From Alcaligenaceae bacterium (GTDB lineage Bacteria > Pseudomonadota > Gammaproteobacteria > Burkholderiales > Burkholderiaceae_B), in the NCBI GenBank assembly GCA_013416405.1, contig JACCET010000011.1, positions 21,061 through 85,060 on the forward strand: 64,000 nt of DNA, read 5' to 3'. Positions 45,382 to 53,854 of this stretch are shown piece by piece; within the stretch, counting starts at the first letter, position 1, and every line of letters starts with the position of its first letter. Under the pieces are notes generated by a model. It was not told the origin of the DNA, made no database searches, and was given only the letters and a program-made list of their open reading frames with translations. The translations under genes and the position numbers were made by a program.

Positions 45382-46553
45382 TGATAGACCAGCGATTCCT
45401 TGATTGGCCCTTCTTCGAAACAGCACATCGTGAACTACACGCATGTCTGGAGGCCTTCGTTGCCAATGATCTCGGATTCTTCCCAGACACACTAAGCGAA
45501 ACTCCAGATGAGGTCGAGAAGCTAGTGCGACGAACTGTGGCAGAACTCGGCAGGCGAGGTCTGCTAATCCATGCGTTGGCGTGGGAGACAGGCACAGCCC
45601 CAGATGTCCGTTCTGTCTGCATTACACGTGAGGTGCTCGCTCGCTTCCATGGCTTGGCGGATTTTGCGTATGCAATGCAAGGTCTTGGATCAGGACCCAT
45701 CTCATTATTCGGCAATCCCGAACAGCGTAGGCGCTATCTAAACGGTGTAGCCGCAGGTGAGTTGATCGCCGCGTTCGCCCTCTCCGAGGCCGAAGCAGGA
45801 TCGGATGTAGCTGCCATACAGACACGGGCCGTCCTGAAGGGCGGCGAGTGGCACCTGTCAGGAGAAAAGGCGTGGATATCGAACGCAGGTATCGCAGACT
45901 TCTACATAATTTTCGCCCGCAGCGATGACAATGTCGGCTCAAAAGGAATCTCTGCATTTATTGTAGATGCGCAAACACCGGGGCTCACAGTCACCGAACG
46001 GCCCCAAATCGTCGCGCCACACCCGATTGGCACAATCCGATTAAACGATTGCCGTGTCCCTCAGGACTGCCTCATTGGTGACCGTGGCAAAGGCTTTGCA
46101 ATAGCTATGGCTACTTTAGATGTATTTCGAACCAGCGTTGGTGCAGCGGCACTCGGCTTTGCGCGTTGTGCACTCAACGCAGCAGCAATGCACGCTCGCC
46201 AACGATCAATGTTCGGGGGCCAATTAGCTGATTTGCAAATCGTACGCGGAAAATTAGCAGATATGGAACTAGATGTTGAGGCGGCAGCCCTACTGACCTA
46301 TCGTTCGGCTTGGGTTAAGGATAAGTTGGGAGGGCGGGTCAGTCGCGAAGCCAGTATGGCCAAGCTATTCAGCACCGAAGCAGCACAGCGCGTTGTGGAC
46401 GAGTGTGTGCAGTTACACGGCGGCCGCGGCGTTGTTAAAGGGTCGACTCCTGAACGACTCTATCGCGATGTGCGTGCATTGCGCATCTACGAAGGTGCAA
46501 ATGAAATTCATAAAATGATCATTGCGAACCAGCTTCTGCAGATTCGAGCTTGA
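45381..46553 (+). CDS. Acyl-CoA dehydrogenase
   Basis: FAD flavoenzyme of 390 residues introducing an alpha,beta double bond. Visible are the flavin-site motif FALSEAEAGSDVAAIQT, the WISNAG segment, ARQRSMFGGQLADLQIV in the C-terminal helical domain, QLHGGRGVV, and the catalytic Glu371 in IYEGANEIH. The unusual Trp/Phe-rich N-terminus (DWPFFETAHREL) is longer than in butyryl-CoA dehydrogenases. Electrons would pass to ETF. Confidence 0.9.
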   Translation: MIDQRFLDWPFFETAHRELHACLEAFVANDLGFFPDTLSETPDEVEKLVRRTVAELGRRGLLIHALAWETGTAPDVRSVCITREVLARFHGLADFAYAMQGLGSGPISLFGNPEQRRRYLNGVAAGELIAAFALSEAEAGSDVAAIQTRAVLKGGEWHLSGEKAWISNAGIADFYIIFARSDDNVGSKGISAFIVDAQTPGLTVTERPQIVAPHPIGTIRLNDCRVPQDCLIGDRGKGFAIAMATLDVFRTSVGAAALGFARCALNAAAMHARQRSMFGGQLADLQIVRGKLADMELDVEAAALLTYRSAWVKDKLGGRVSREASMAKLFSTEAAQRVVDECVQLHGGRGVVKGSTPERLYRDVRALRIYEGANEIHKMIIANQLLQIRA

Positions 46554-46563
46554 AGGTTGACAT

Positions 46564-47697
46564 ATGCTACTAACAGACCAGCAACAAATGGTACGAGAGG
46601 CTGCACTTGACTTCTCGCAACGCGAACTAAGACCCAACGCCGCCAAATGGGATACTGAGAGTACCTTTCCGCGTGAGGCACTCGCAGGTCTGGGTGCGCT
46701 GGGATTAATGGGTATCAATGTTCCAGAGGAATGGGGCGGCGCCGGGGCGGACTATGTGTCGATGGCGGTAGCTCTGGAAGAGATCGCACGTGGTGACGCG
46801 TCAACGTCCACCATCGTCAGTGGACACAATTCGGTCGGTTGTATGCCAATTTTCCGTTTTGGCAACGACGAACAGCGCGAACGCTATCTTCGGCCACTGG
46901 CTCAGGGAAAACAACTGGCAGCCTTCCTACTGACGGAGGCGCATGGTGGCTCCGATGCCGGTGCACCGCGCACCACGGCACAGCGCGATGGAGACTACTA
47001 TATCCTCAACGGAGATAAACAGTTCATTACTTCAGGCAGCACTGCTGACATCGCCATTGTATTTGCGGCAACCGGTCCAAGATCCGGTAAGGACATAACA
47101 GCCTTTATCGTTCCCACATCGATACAAGGCTACAACGTCACGAGAGTAGAGCGGAAAATGGGTCAACATGCGTCAGACACGGCCCAGATTACTCTAGACA
47201 ACGTACGGATTCATGAATCGCTTCGCCTAGGCGAAGAAGGTCAAGGATATCGTATTGCACTAGCTAATCTGGAAGGCGGGCGCATCGGCATAGCTGCCCA
47301 GTCCGTGGGCATCGCCCAGGCTGCACTTGATGCTGCGATTCCATACGCTCGAGAGCGTCAGGTTTTTGGCAAACCAATCATCGAGCACCAGGCCGTAGGA
47401 TTCAGAATTGCGGCCATGGCAACTCGTATCGAGACTGCTCGCCAGATGGTGTGGCATGCGGCAGCATTAAAAGATGCAGATAAACTCTGCTTGATGGAAG
47501 CTTGCATGGCTAAGCTTGTAGCATCAGAGACAGCGGAGTGGGTTTGCTCCGAAGCTATCCAAGTTCTCGGTGGATATGGCTATCTAACCGACTTCCCCGT
47601 CGAGCGCCTATACAGAGATGCACGCGTTTGCAAGATCTATGAAGGAACCAACGACATTCAGCACATAGTAATACTCCGAGAGCTTTTACGCTCTTAG
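46564..47697 (+). CDS. Acyl-CoA dehydrogenase (short-chain type)
   Basis: A 377-residue enzyme of standard length, close in look to short/branched-chain acyl-CoA dehydrogenases. Motifs: LLTEAHGGSDAGA (flavin site), FITSGSTADI, ARERQVFGKPIIEHQAV, QVLGGYGYLTDFPVERLYRD and the catalytic Glu360 in IYEGTNDIQH. It lies 10 bases after the previous dehydrogenase, so the operon has two different homologues, perhaps for successive oxidation steps. Confidence 0.92.
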   Translation: MLLTDQQQMVREAALDFSQRELRPNAAKWDTESTFPREALAGLGALGLMGINVPEEWGGAGADYVSMAVALEEIARGDASTSTIVSGHNSVGCMPIFRFGNDEQRERYLRPLAQGKQLAAFLLTEAHGGSDAGAPRTTAQRDGDYYILNGDKQFITSGSTADIAIVFAATGPRSGKDITAFIVPTSIQGYNVTRVERKMGQHASDTAQITLDNVRIHESLRLGEEGQGYRIALANLEGGRIGIAAQSVGIAQAALDAAIPYARERQVFGKPIIEHQAVGFRIAAMATRIETARQMVWHAAALKDADKLCLMEACMAKLVASETAEWVCSEAIQVLGGYGYLTDFPVERLYRDARVCKIYEGTNDIQHIVILRELLRS

Positions 47698-47727
47698 AGT
47701 TCATTTATCGGAGGCGGCAAGACAACA

Positions 47728-48939
47728 ATGATCAATAGCAAGACAAGCGAAGAGAAGCCTTTGAGCGGCATTAGAGTATTTGACGCCACGCAGGGTGTGG
47801 CCGGCCCACACGCCACGATGCTACTGGCATTGAATGGAGCCGATGTTATCAAGGTCGAACCGATTGACGGCGACTGGTGCCGGGTACTCGGAAGGTCGGT
47901 TGGACAAGAGTCCGCCAATTTTTACTCGTTCAACCGAGGCAAACGTTCCCTCGCATACGATGCCAAATCACCTGCTGGAAGGGAAATTGCCCAACGTCTC
48001 GCTAGCTCGTGTGACATCTTCGTCGAAAGCTTTCGACCTGGGGTCGCGGATCGCATTGGACTCGGCTACGAATCGTTGGCACGCTGTAATCCCAACATCG
48101 TCTATGCGTCGGTATCTGGCTTTGGACAGGTTGGCCCAAACTCGCAGCGACCGACGGTCGACGGCTTGATCCAGGCGTATTCTGGCATGATGGTCATGAA
48201 CAAGAATGAGGACGGTAAACCGTACCGCATCGCTATGATTGTCGTCGATGTATTGACGGGCCTTTATGCCAGTCAGGCCATCACAACAGCATTAATAAGG
48301 AAGCTTCGATTCAATAAGGGTGCCCGCATCGACATAAGCATGGCGCAGGCTGCGGCCGCATTTCAAGCGGCAAAGATTATGGAGTTCGTCGAATCCGATG
48401 GCAAGCCTGCGCCTTTGTATGTGCCCGCTGGCATGTTCCAAACAGCCGATGGTTATATCGTAGTGAGCGGCATGCGCGCACACCACTTCGCTGCTCTTTG
48501 TAAAGTAATCGGAAGGCCAGACATCGGCACGGATCGACGTTGGCCAACCCAACAAAAACGTGTAGCACATGGCGAGCTTATTAACGCAGAGCTTCGAAAA
48601 GCATTCGTGCTCGAAAAGACGGAGCACTGGCTAAACGGCTTACATCAGGCAGGAGTATTTGCCGAGAAAGTCCAATCGTACGGCGACTGGCTACAAGAAG
48701 AACATGCTCTGGCGACCAAGGCATACAGCTGGATTGACCACCCTACGATCGGACACCTGCCGGTCGCTCATGTACCAGGGATTTTACCTACTGGAGATAG
48801 TGCAACAGCAGATTCTGCTCCGTTGCTAGGTCAGCAATCTTGCGAGATACTAACTGAACTGGGTTTCTCAAGCCAATGGATTGACAAACAAATTAACAAC
48901 GGTAACGTGCGCGAAAACACGGATCGGGAGAACCCATGA
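47728..48939 (+). CDS. CaiB/BaiF family III CoA-transferase
   Basis: A 403-residue CoA-transferase. The N-terminal RVFDATQGVAGPHATMLLALNGADVIKVE and the catalytic Asp in RPTVDGLIQAYSG mark a true transferase. It overlaps the acyl-CoA ligase gene by four bases (ATGA). Having both a ligase and a transferase suggests two routes of CoA activation, or CoA recycling from a late thioester to fresh substrate. Confidence 0.88.
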   Translation: MINSKTSEEKPLSGIRVFDATQGVAGPHATMLLALNGADVIKVEPIDGDWCRVLGRSVGQESANFYSFNRGKRSLAYDAKSPAGREIAQRLASSCDIFVESFRPGVADRIGLGYESLARCNPNIVYASVSGFGQVGPNSQRPTVDGLIQAYSGMMVMNKNEDGKPYRIAMIVVDVLTGLYASQAITTALIRKLRFNKGARIDISMAQAAAAFQAAKIMEFVESDGKPAPLYVPAGMFQTADGYIVVSGMRAHHFAALCKVIGRPDIGTDRRWPTQQKRVAHGELINAELRKAFVLEKTEHWLNGLHQAGVFAEKVQSYGDWLQEEHALATKAYSWIDHPTIGHLPVAHVPGILPTGDSATADSAPLLGQQSCEILTELGFSSQWIDKQINNGNVRENTDRENP

Positions 48940-50567
48940 AGCCAGAAGCGACTCCTCCCAAAGACCGTGCCCACCAAATGCGAGCTGCTGGCTGGTGGCC
49001 TGATCTGACAGTAGTTCGCTGCCTCGATAAAGCGGTGCAAAAGCGGCCGGATGCCGTCGCTATTGTGGATCACAACAGCTCAACAGGGGAAAGCACGCAC
49101 CTAACATACCGTGAATTGGACGCCTGCAGCATGTCTATCGCTGTAGGTCTATGGAAGCGAGGTATACGTGCAGGCGATGTCGTTTCAGTTCAATTGCCGA
49201 ACTGGTGGGAATTTGCAGCAACTCATTTAGCGTGCGTCAGGATCGGTGCGATAACTAATCCGCTAATGCCGTTCTTTAGAGAGAGAGAGCTTTCCTTCAT
49301 GCTGGAATTAGCACAAACACGTGTGCTAATTGTGCCTTACAAATTCCGAGGGTTCGGCTACGAACCATTGGCTAAGTCACTAATCAACCGAGTGGCTAGT
49401 CTGGAGCATGTCTTTGTAGCGGGCTCAACCGCCAACACTTTTGAACAAGAGCTTCTGCAAGTGCCGAGCTCAGCCGATATCGCCACTATAGCTGGCTTGA
49501 AACAATGCCCTAATTCGGTCGTACAGATTCTGTACACATCGGGCACCACTGGTGAACCCAAAGGCGTAATGCATACCTCAAATACCTTATTTTCAAATAT
49601 CGTTCCATACACACGACGGCTCGGATTGGATCACCATGATGTGGTTCTGATGGCTTCACCACTGGCTCACCAAACAGGCTTTATGTACGGAATGATGCTG
49701 CCCATCTACCTCGGATGCAAAGCGGTGCTTCAGGATGTCTGGGGTGCCAACGAGGCTGGTGAGATCGTGCATCGTGAAGCAGTGACTTACACCATGGGCT
49801 CCACCCCCTTTCTCTCAGACCTAAGCGACCAGGCAGCAAAACAACCTGATGCTTTCAAGACACTGCGTCTATTTCACTCGGCAGGCGCCACCATTCCACG
49901 ACAACTCGTGCGCGACTCCACAGAACGTTTGGGTGCAATTATTATTTCTGGATGGGGGATGACGGAAAATGGAGCCGCAGCGACCACGAAACCTACCGAT
50001 CCTGCCGAAAAGATATTTGAAACCGATGGATGCCCGATGGAGGGCATGGAGCTTCGTGTTGTCGATGACGACGGCCAAGCACTGCCACCAAACGAAGTCG
50101 GCGCGTTACAGGTGAAGGGTTGCAGCAACTTCGTTGGATATCTTCATCGGCCCGAACATTATGCAACCGATCAAGAAGGCTGGTTTTCTACCGGTGACTT
50201 GGCACGGCTAGATCAGGACGGATACTTACGCATCACAGGGCGCAACAAGGATGTAGTGATTCGAGGTGGCGAGAATATACCAGTAGTAGAGATAGAAGGC
50301 CTGTTATTCAAGCACCCTCAGGTGCGCGAAATTGCGATTGTGGGGCGGACAGATGTTCGCTTAGGTGAGCGCTGCGCAGCCTGGGTTGTTCCACGGACTG
50401 GGCAGCTACTCTCATTAGAGGATCTCACGCGATTCCTCGCTGAAGAAGGAGTTTCGAAAACCTATTTCCCCGAGTTCCTACGTATTGTTGATGAATTACC
50501 AAAAACCCCAAGTGGAAAAATTCAAAAGTTTGCATTACGCGCGCAAGAAGCCAGCCTCTCAAGCTAA
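48936..50567 (+). CDS. AMP-forming acyl-CoA ligase, cyclohexanecarboxylate-CoA ligase-like
   Basis: An ANL-superfamily ligase of 543 residues. The ATP loop reads YTSGTTGEPKGVMHTSNTL, a form typical of cyclohexanecarboxylate-CoA ligases (AliA/BadA neighbours). SGWGMTENG is the adenine motif, GWFSTGDLARLDQDGYL and ITGRNKD the hinge, and the acylation Lys is in TPSGKIQKFALR. It activates a carboxylic acid with ATP and CoA and is the likely entry step for the imported substrate. Last gene of the operon from 44551. Confidence 0.87.
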   Translation: MKPEATPPKDRAHQMRAAGWWPDLTVVRCLDKAVQKRPDAVAIVDHNSSTGESTHLTYRELDACSMSIAVGLWKRGIRAGDVVSVQLPNWWEFAATHLACVRIGAITNPLMPFFRERELSFMLELAQTRVLIVPYKFRGFGYEPLAKSLINRVASLEHVFVAGSTANTFEQELLQVPSSADIATIAGLKQCPNSVVQILYTSGTTGEPKGVMHTSNTLFSNIVPYTRRLGLDHHDVVLMASPLAHQTGFMYGMMLPIYLGCKAVLQDVWGANEAGEIVHREAVTYTMGSTPFLSDLSDQAAKQPDAFKTLRLFHSAGATIPRQLVRDSTERLGAIIISGWGMTENGAAATTKPTDPAEKIFETDGCPMEGMELRVVDDDGQALPPNEVGALQVKGCSNFVGYLHRPEHYATDQEGWFSTGDLARLDQDGYLRITGRNKDVVIRGGENIPVVEIEGLLFKHPQVREIAIVGRTDVRLGERCAAWVVPRTGQLLSLEDLTRFLAEEGVSKTYFPEFLRIVDELPKTPSGKIQKFALRAQEASLSS

Positions 50568-51100
50568 AGAGGAAAAGAAGAAATCACAAGGCTACAGAAT
50601 ATCTCGATCATATTGTGAAATTATATCTAACGATCGATCTATAGACAAAGGAGGTGATGTGAACACCTCTCGCCTCAAGTAAGTGATGGCGAATCATAGG
50701 AAGAGAAACAGAAATGAATAGGCCTCGTCATCAACAGCATGAAGTAGTGGTTGCGGCGCTGGCCAGCGAGATGGCACACACGGCTATGGGCGTTGGAAGC
50801 CCATAGCCGTGCGTACCAAGCGGGTGGGTTCGCAACAGCGGACTCACTCAAAACATAACTATCTCACTTAAAGGAGAGGGTGCCATAAAGAGTGCGTAAC
50901 TCGAATTGATGAAACGATGGCAAACGTGGGCGGGCTATGGGCCAGTCAAGCTGAATATTGTCCTAAATCAGGCTTAAGAACAGTAGTCGATTTATCCGCT
51001 GCTGCACAAGCAGGCCAGATATAAGACAGCAGCCGCTCTCGCCTAACTACGCGTTTCGAAAATTCGATTGCTACACGAGAGGCGCCCATATAAGACGGAC
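50568..51100. other. Non-coding gap with strong inverted repeats
   Basis: No convincing gene is seen in these 533 bases. They hold a perfect 13-bp inverted repeat (listed separately), a smaller GAGGTG/CACCTC repeat near 50652-50670, and a 31-codon frame at 50713 ending inside the large repeat that has no recognisable product. The promoter and 5' leader of the Bug-family gene at 51101 must lie in the right part. Confidence 0.5.
50779..50811. repeat. Perfect 13-bp inverted repeat, 7-base loop
   Basis: CACGGCTATGGGC and GCCCATAGCCGTG around GTTGGAA. It has no T-tract on either strand, so it is not a normal intrinsic terminator. Position 210 bases past the ligase stop and 290 bases before the next gene. 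It may be an mRNA-stabilising stem or the relic of a mobile element end. Confidence 0.7.
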
Positions 51101-52069
51101 ATGAATCGATTCTTAATATTCTTATTAGCAATATGTAGCGCTGTAGTAGCTGGCCCGGCCTTTGGCCAACACTATCCTGAACGGCCGATTCGGTTAGTGA
51201 TTGGTCTAGCGGCTGGCGGACCTTCGGATGTAATGGCTCGAACAGTTGCAGAGGAACTCGGAAAACATCTAGATGGTCACGTCGTAGTCGAAAACAAGAC
51301 AGGAGTAGGAGGGAATATAGCTGCAGCACTGGTCGCTAATGCTACGCCGGACGGCTACACGCTGTTCTTCACTTCGACCGGGCCGATCGCAATATCGCCT
51401 AGCCTGTTCGATAAACTGCCTTATAACCCTAGCACGGACTTTTCTCCCATCGGCCTGGTGGCCAATCTTCCGTTGGTTTTAGTTGTACCCTCTTCTTTAC
51501 CCGTGCACAATCTGAGCGATTTGCTGGCATTAGCCAAAGCTGAACCTGGACAGCTAATGTACGCTAGCGCAGGGGTAGGAGGTACCACACACCTTGCAAT
51601 GGAATTACTGAAGTCAACTGCGGGGATCGATATCCGACATGTTCCGTACAAGGGCACTGCAGCCGCCATGCCTGGAGTGGTGTCTGGGCGGGTTCAGATG
51701 ATGATGGATGGTTGGAGTGGTACTCAGCCTATGGTCAAGGCCGGTAAGTTACGTCAAATAGCCGTTGCAGTGGACAAGAGGATGTCTGTCGCTCCAGATG
51801 TGCCGACAATTGCTGAGTCGGGCTTTCCTGGTTTTAATGCGTCTCCTTGGTATGGCATACTCGCCCCCGCAGGGACGCCCAAGGAGATCGTGAAGCGATT
51901 GAGTAAGGCGCTCACAGCTACAATGGCATCGCAGTCCGTTAGAGAAAGGTTTGTCTCACTGGGCATGGAGCCATTATCCGACTCACCCGAAGAGTTCGCT
52001 GCATTTATCGAGAGTGAAACAGCCAAATGGGCAGAAGTGGTCAAACTATCAGGAGCACAAGCAAACTGA
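51101..52069 (+). CDS. Bug/TctC-family tripartite-transport substrate-binding protein
   Basis: A periplasmic binding protein of 322 residues with signal peptide (MNRFLIFLLAICSAVVAGPAFG). Family motifs are YPERPIRLVIGLAAGGPSD, VENKTGVGGNIAA and PTIAESGFPGF. Bug proteins bind carboxylates and are very numerous in Alcaligenaceae, mostly without TctA/TctB neighbours, as here. It may deliver or sense the acid degraded by the island. It stands alone between the two rightward operons. Confidence 0.9.
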   Translation: MNRFLIFLLAICSAVVAGPAFGQHYPERPIRLVIGLAAGGPSDVMARTVAEELGKHLDGHVVVENKTGVGGNIAAALVANATPDGYTLFFTSTGPIAISPSLFDKLPYNPSTDFSPIGLVANLPLVLVVPSSLPVHNLSDLLALAKAEPGQLMYASAGVGGTTHLAMELLKSTAGIDIRHVPYKGTAAAMPGVVSGRVQMMMDGWSGTQPMVKAGKLRQIAVAVDKRMSVAPDVPTIAESGFPGFNASPWYGILAPAGTPKEIVKRLSKALTATMASQSVRERFVSLGMEPLSDSPEEFAAFIESETAKWAEVVKLSGAQAN

Positions 52070-52165
52070 CGCTACTGCACGTACCCTGCGGAGGCTCGCA
52101 CTGCCTGTATTATTGAATGCGAGCCTCTCAAAAAGCTCTGACTGATTGGCCTTTATTAGTGAGGA

Positions 52166-52939
52166 TCAGCTGCCAGTGAACCTAGCGCGACGCTTTTGCA
52201 GGAAAGCTGCTACAGCCTCTTTGTGGTCGTTACTCGTCAGTAAATCGGGCTGGAACCGGCGCTCGGCAGCCAGCGCAGATTCGAATGTTCCTGCATAGTT
52301 CGCAAACGCCTCTTTGAAAGCTGAGAACGTCAACGGTGCAATTTCGCCCAGACTATTTGCAATACGAATGGACTCCGGCATTAGGGCCTCAGCGGTGACG
52401 ACAGCATCCACCAAACCAATCTGATGCGCCTGTTTAGCAAGGAATGTATTCCCTAAAGTGAAGAATCTACGTGCTTGAGCTCCACCCATGCGCTGTGATA
52501 CTGCCCACAAGGCACCTAGATCTGGTAGAACTCCGGTACGTAGAAATGATGACGTGAATCGAGCGGTAACAGAAGCAACCACATGATCACAAGCAGCAAG
52601 AAGCGAAACGCCCCCACCTGCAGCAATTCCATTGACTGCGGCAACGACGGGCTTGGGTCCGCAAGCGATTAGCCGAATAATTTGGTGCACGAGGTTCAGT
52701 CTCTCCTGTGCTATGCCCGTATTCGGAATCTCCATGTCTCGTACATCGCCACCAGCACAAAAGTTCCCATGATCTCCAGTAAGGACGATCACGCGACAGT
52801 GCTCGTCCGCTAGGGCATTCTTCAGGGCGTCTAATAGTAGTTGCCGCATTCGTATCGATAGTAAGTTACGGCCTGTCGTATCGGAGAGCGTCAATACGAT
52901 GACGCAACCAACTTTCGATTCCTTAACAACTGATTCCAT
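52166..52939 (-). CDS. Crotonase-family isomerase-like protein
   Basis: A 257-residue crotonase. The oxyanion motif FCAGGDVRDM is present. The first hydratase Glu is replaced by Val (AAGGGVSLLAACDH), and the second region reads RTGVLPDLGALWAVSQRMG with an Asp in the PaaG-type position, so isomerase activity is more likely than hydratase. ATG 52939 is chosen for the family start; it is the only minus-strand gene in the right half of the island and is divergent from the SDR gene across a 159-base promoter region with two operator palindromes. Confidence 0.82.
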   Translation of the reverse strand: MESVVKESKVGCVIVLTLSDTTGRNLLSIRMRQLLLDALKNALADEHCRVIVLTGDHGNFCAGGDVRDMEIPNTGIAQERLNLVHQIIRLIACGPKPVVAAVNGIAAGGGVSLLAACDHVVASVTARFTSSFLRTGVLPDLGALWAVSQRMGGAQARRFFTLGNTFLAKQAHQIGLVDAVVTAEALMPESIRIANSLGEIAPLTFSAFKEAFANYAGTFESALAAERRFQPDLLTSNDHKEAVAAFLQKRRARFTGS

Positions 52940-52959
52940 GTGAATACCCCTCAAAAATA

Positions 52960-52988
52960 TTTATGATTAGTATTGACTGATGAGTCAA
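52960..52988 (-). promoter_or_regulatory. Predicted promoter of the minus-strand crotonase
   Basis: On the minus strand TTGACT (complement of 52983-52988) and CATAAA (complement of 52960-52965) are separated by 17 bases. The -35 lies inside the ATTGACT/AGTCAAT palindrome. Confidence 0.45.
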
Positions 52989-52989
52989 T
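52972..52989. promoter_or_regulatory. Operator-like palindrome ATTGACTGATGAGTCAAT
   Basis: Perfect 7-base arms (ATTGACT/AGTCAAT) around a 4-base centre, overlapping the predicted -35 of the crotonase gene. It matches the element at 44523 and, more weakly, 41515. Confidence 0.6.
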
Positions 52990-53055
52990 CATATATATGC
53001 TAGGCCCATAGTTTACATAGTTTTTTTTGACAAAAGATAAATTTTGTCGCTTAAC

Positions 53056-53069
53056 CGAACGAATGTTCG
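53056..53069. promoter_or_regulatory. Operator palindrome CGAACGAATGTTCG
   Basis: Arms CGAAC/GTTCG with the same 14-base length as the perfect palindrome at 41539. It lies 30 bases before the SDR start and downstream of a consensus TTGACA (53027-53032), near the expected -10. Confidence 0.55.
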
Positions 53070-53098
53070 ATTGTCTTTAATTATAAAAAGGATAGAAT

Positions 53099-53833
53099 GT
53101 GCGACTGGATGGATTAAGAACGATGGTCACTGGTGCTGCGTCCGGTATCGGACTGGCAACGGCGGAAGTCTTCGCACAGGCCGGATCTCAGGTTATCCTT
53201 GCCGACTTGGCCGAAGAGCAAGCAGAGCGTGAAGCGAATCGCCTCTGTGCACTTGGCCTGAACGCTATCTCCCTTGGACTCGATGTTTCAGATGACAACA
53301 GCGTCAATGCAGCTGTTGCCAAGGCGGGAGCGGTCGACGTTTTAGTTAACGTCGCGGGGTGGGGAAAAATTCAGCCATTCGTCGAGAACGATAAAGCCTT
53401 CTGGGACAAGGTGATCGCTGTCAATTTCTATGGGGTAGTGAAACTAACCCATGCCCTGCTGCCACCAATGATTGAGCGCAAGCGGGGAAAGATCATCAAT
53501 GTTTCTAGCGACGCGGGCCGCGTCGGAAGTTTAGGAGAAACGGTCTACGCAGGTGCGAAGGCGGGAGTGATCGGCTTTACGAAATCTCTGGCGCGCGAGA
53601 TGGCACGCTATGACATAACCGTAAATTGTGTTTGCCCTGGACCTACTGACACTCCGCTATTGGCAGCTGTACCTGAACGGCATCGCGAAGCCTTCCAAAA
53701 GGCGATCCCCATGCGACGTTTCGCCAAACCGCATGAGATCGCTGATGCGGCGCTGTTCTTCGCGAGTAAACGATCCGACTACGTGACCGGTCAAATTCTA
53801 AGCGTCAGTGGCGGTTTGACTCTTGCCGGCTAA
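53099..53833 (+). CDS. SDR dehydrogenase, BadH-like (2-hydroxycyclohexanecarboxyl-CoA dehydrogenase type)
   Basis: A 244-residue short-chain dehydrogenase. The motifs are TGAASGIGLAT, NVAGWGKIQPF in place of the usual NNAG, SSDAGRVGS with the catalytic Ser, Tyr-Lys in YAGAKAGV, CPGPTDTPLL and LSVSGGLTLAG at the C-terminus. The NVAGW and GPTDT...SVSGGLT pattern is that of BadH, which oxidises 2-hydroxycyclohexanecarboxyl-CoA to the ketone. GTG start with AAGGA 6 bases upstream. Heads the large rightward operon. Confidence 0.83.
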   Translation: MRLDGLRTMVTGAASGIGLATAEVFAQAGSQVILADLAEEQAEREANRLCALGLNAISLGLDVSDDNSVNAAVAKAGAVDVLVNVAGWGKIQPFVENDKAFWDKVIAVNFYGVVKLTHALLPPMIERKRGKIINVSSDAGRVGSLGETVYAGAKAGVIGFTKSLAREMARYDITVNCVCPGPTDTPLLAAVPERHREAFQKAIPMRRFAKPHEIADAALFFASKRSDYVTGQILSVSGGLTLAG

Positions 53834-53854
53834 TCAACAAAACGAGGACTGCTC

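Noticed and set aside
50713..50805. Short frame MNRPRHQQHEVVV... as a small gene
   Set aside because: About 30 codons, ends inside the large inverted repeat, and matches no family I know.
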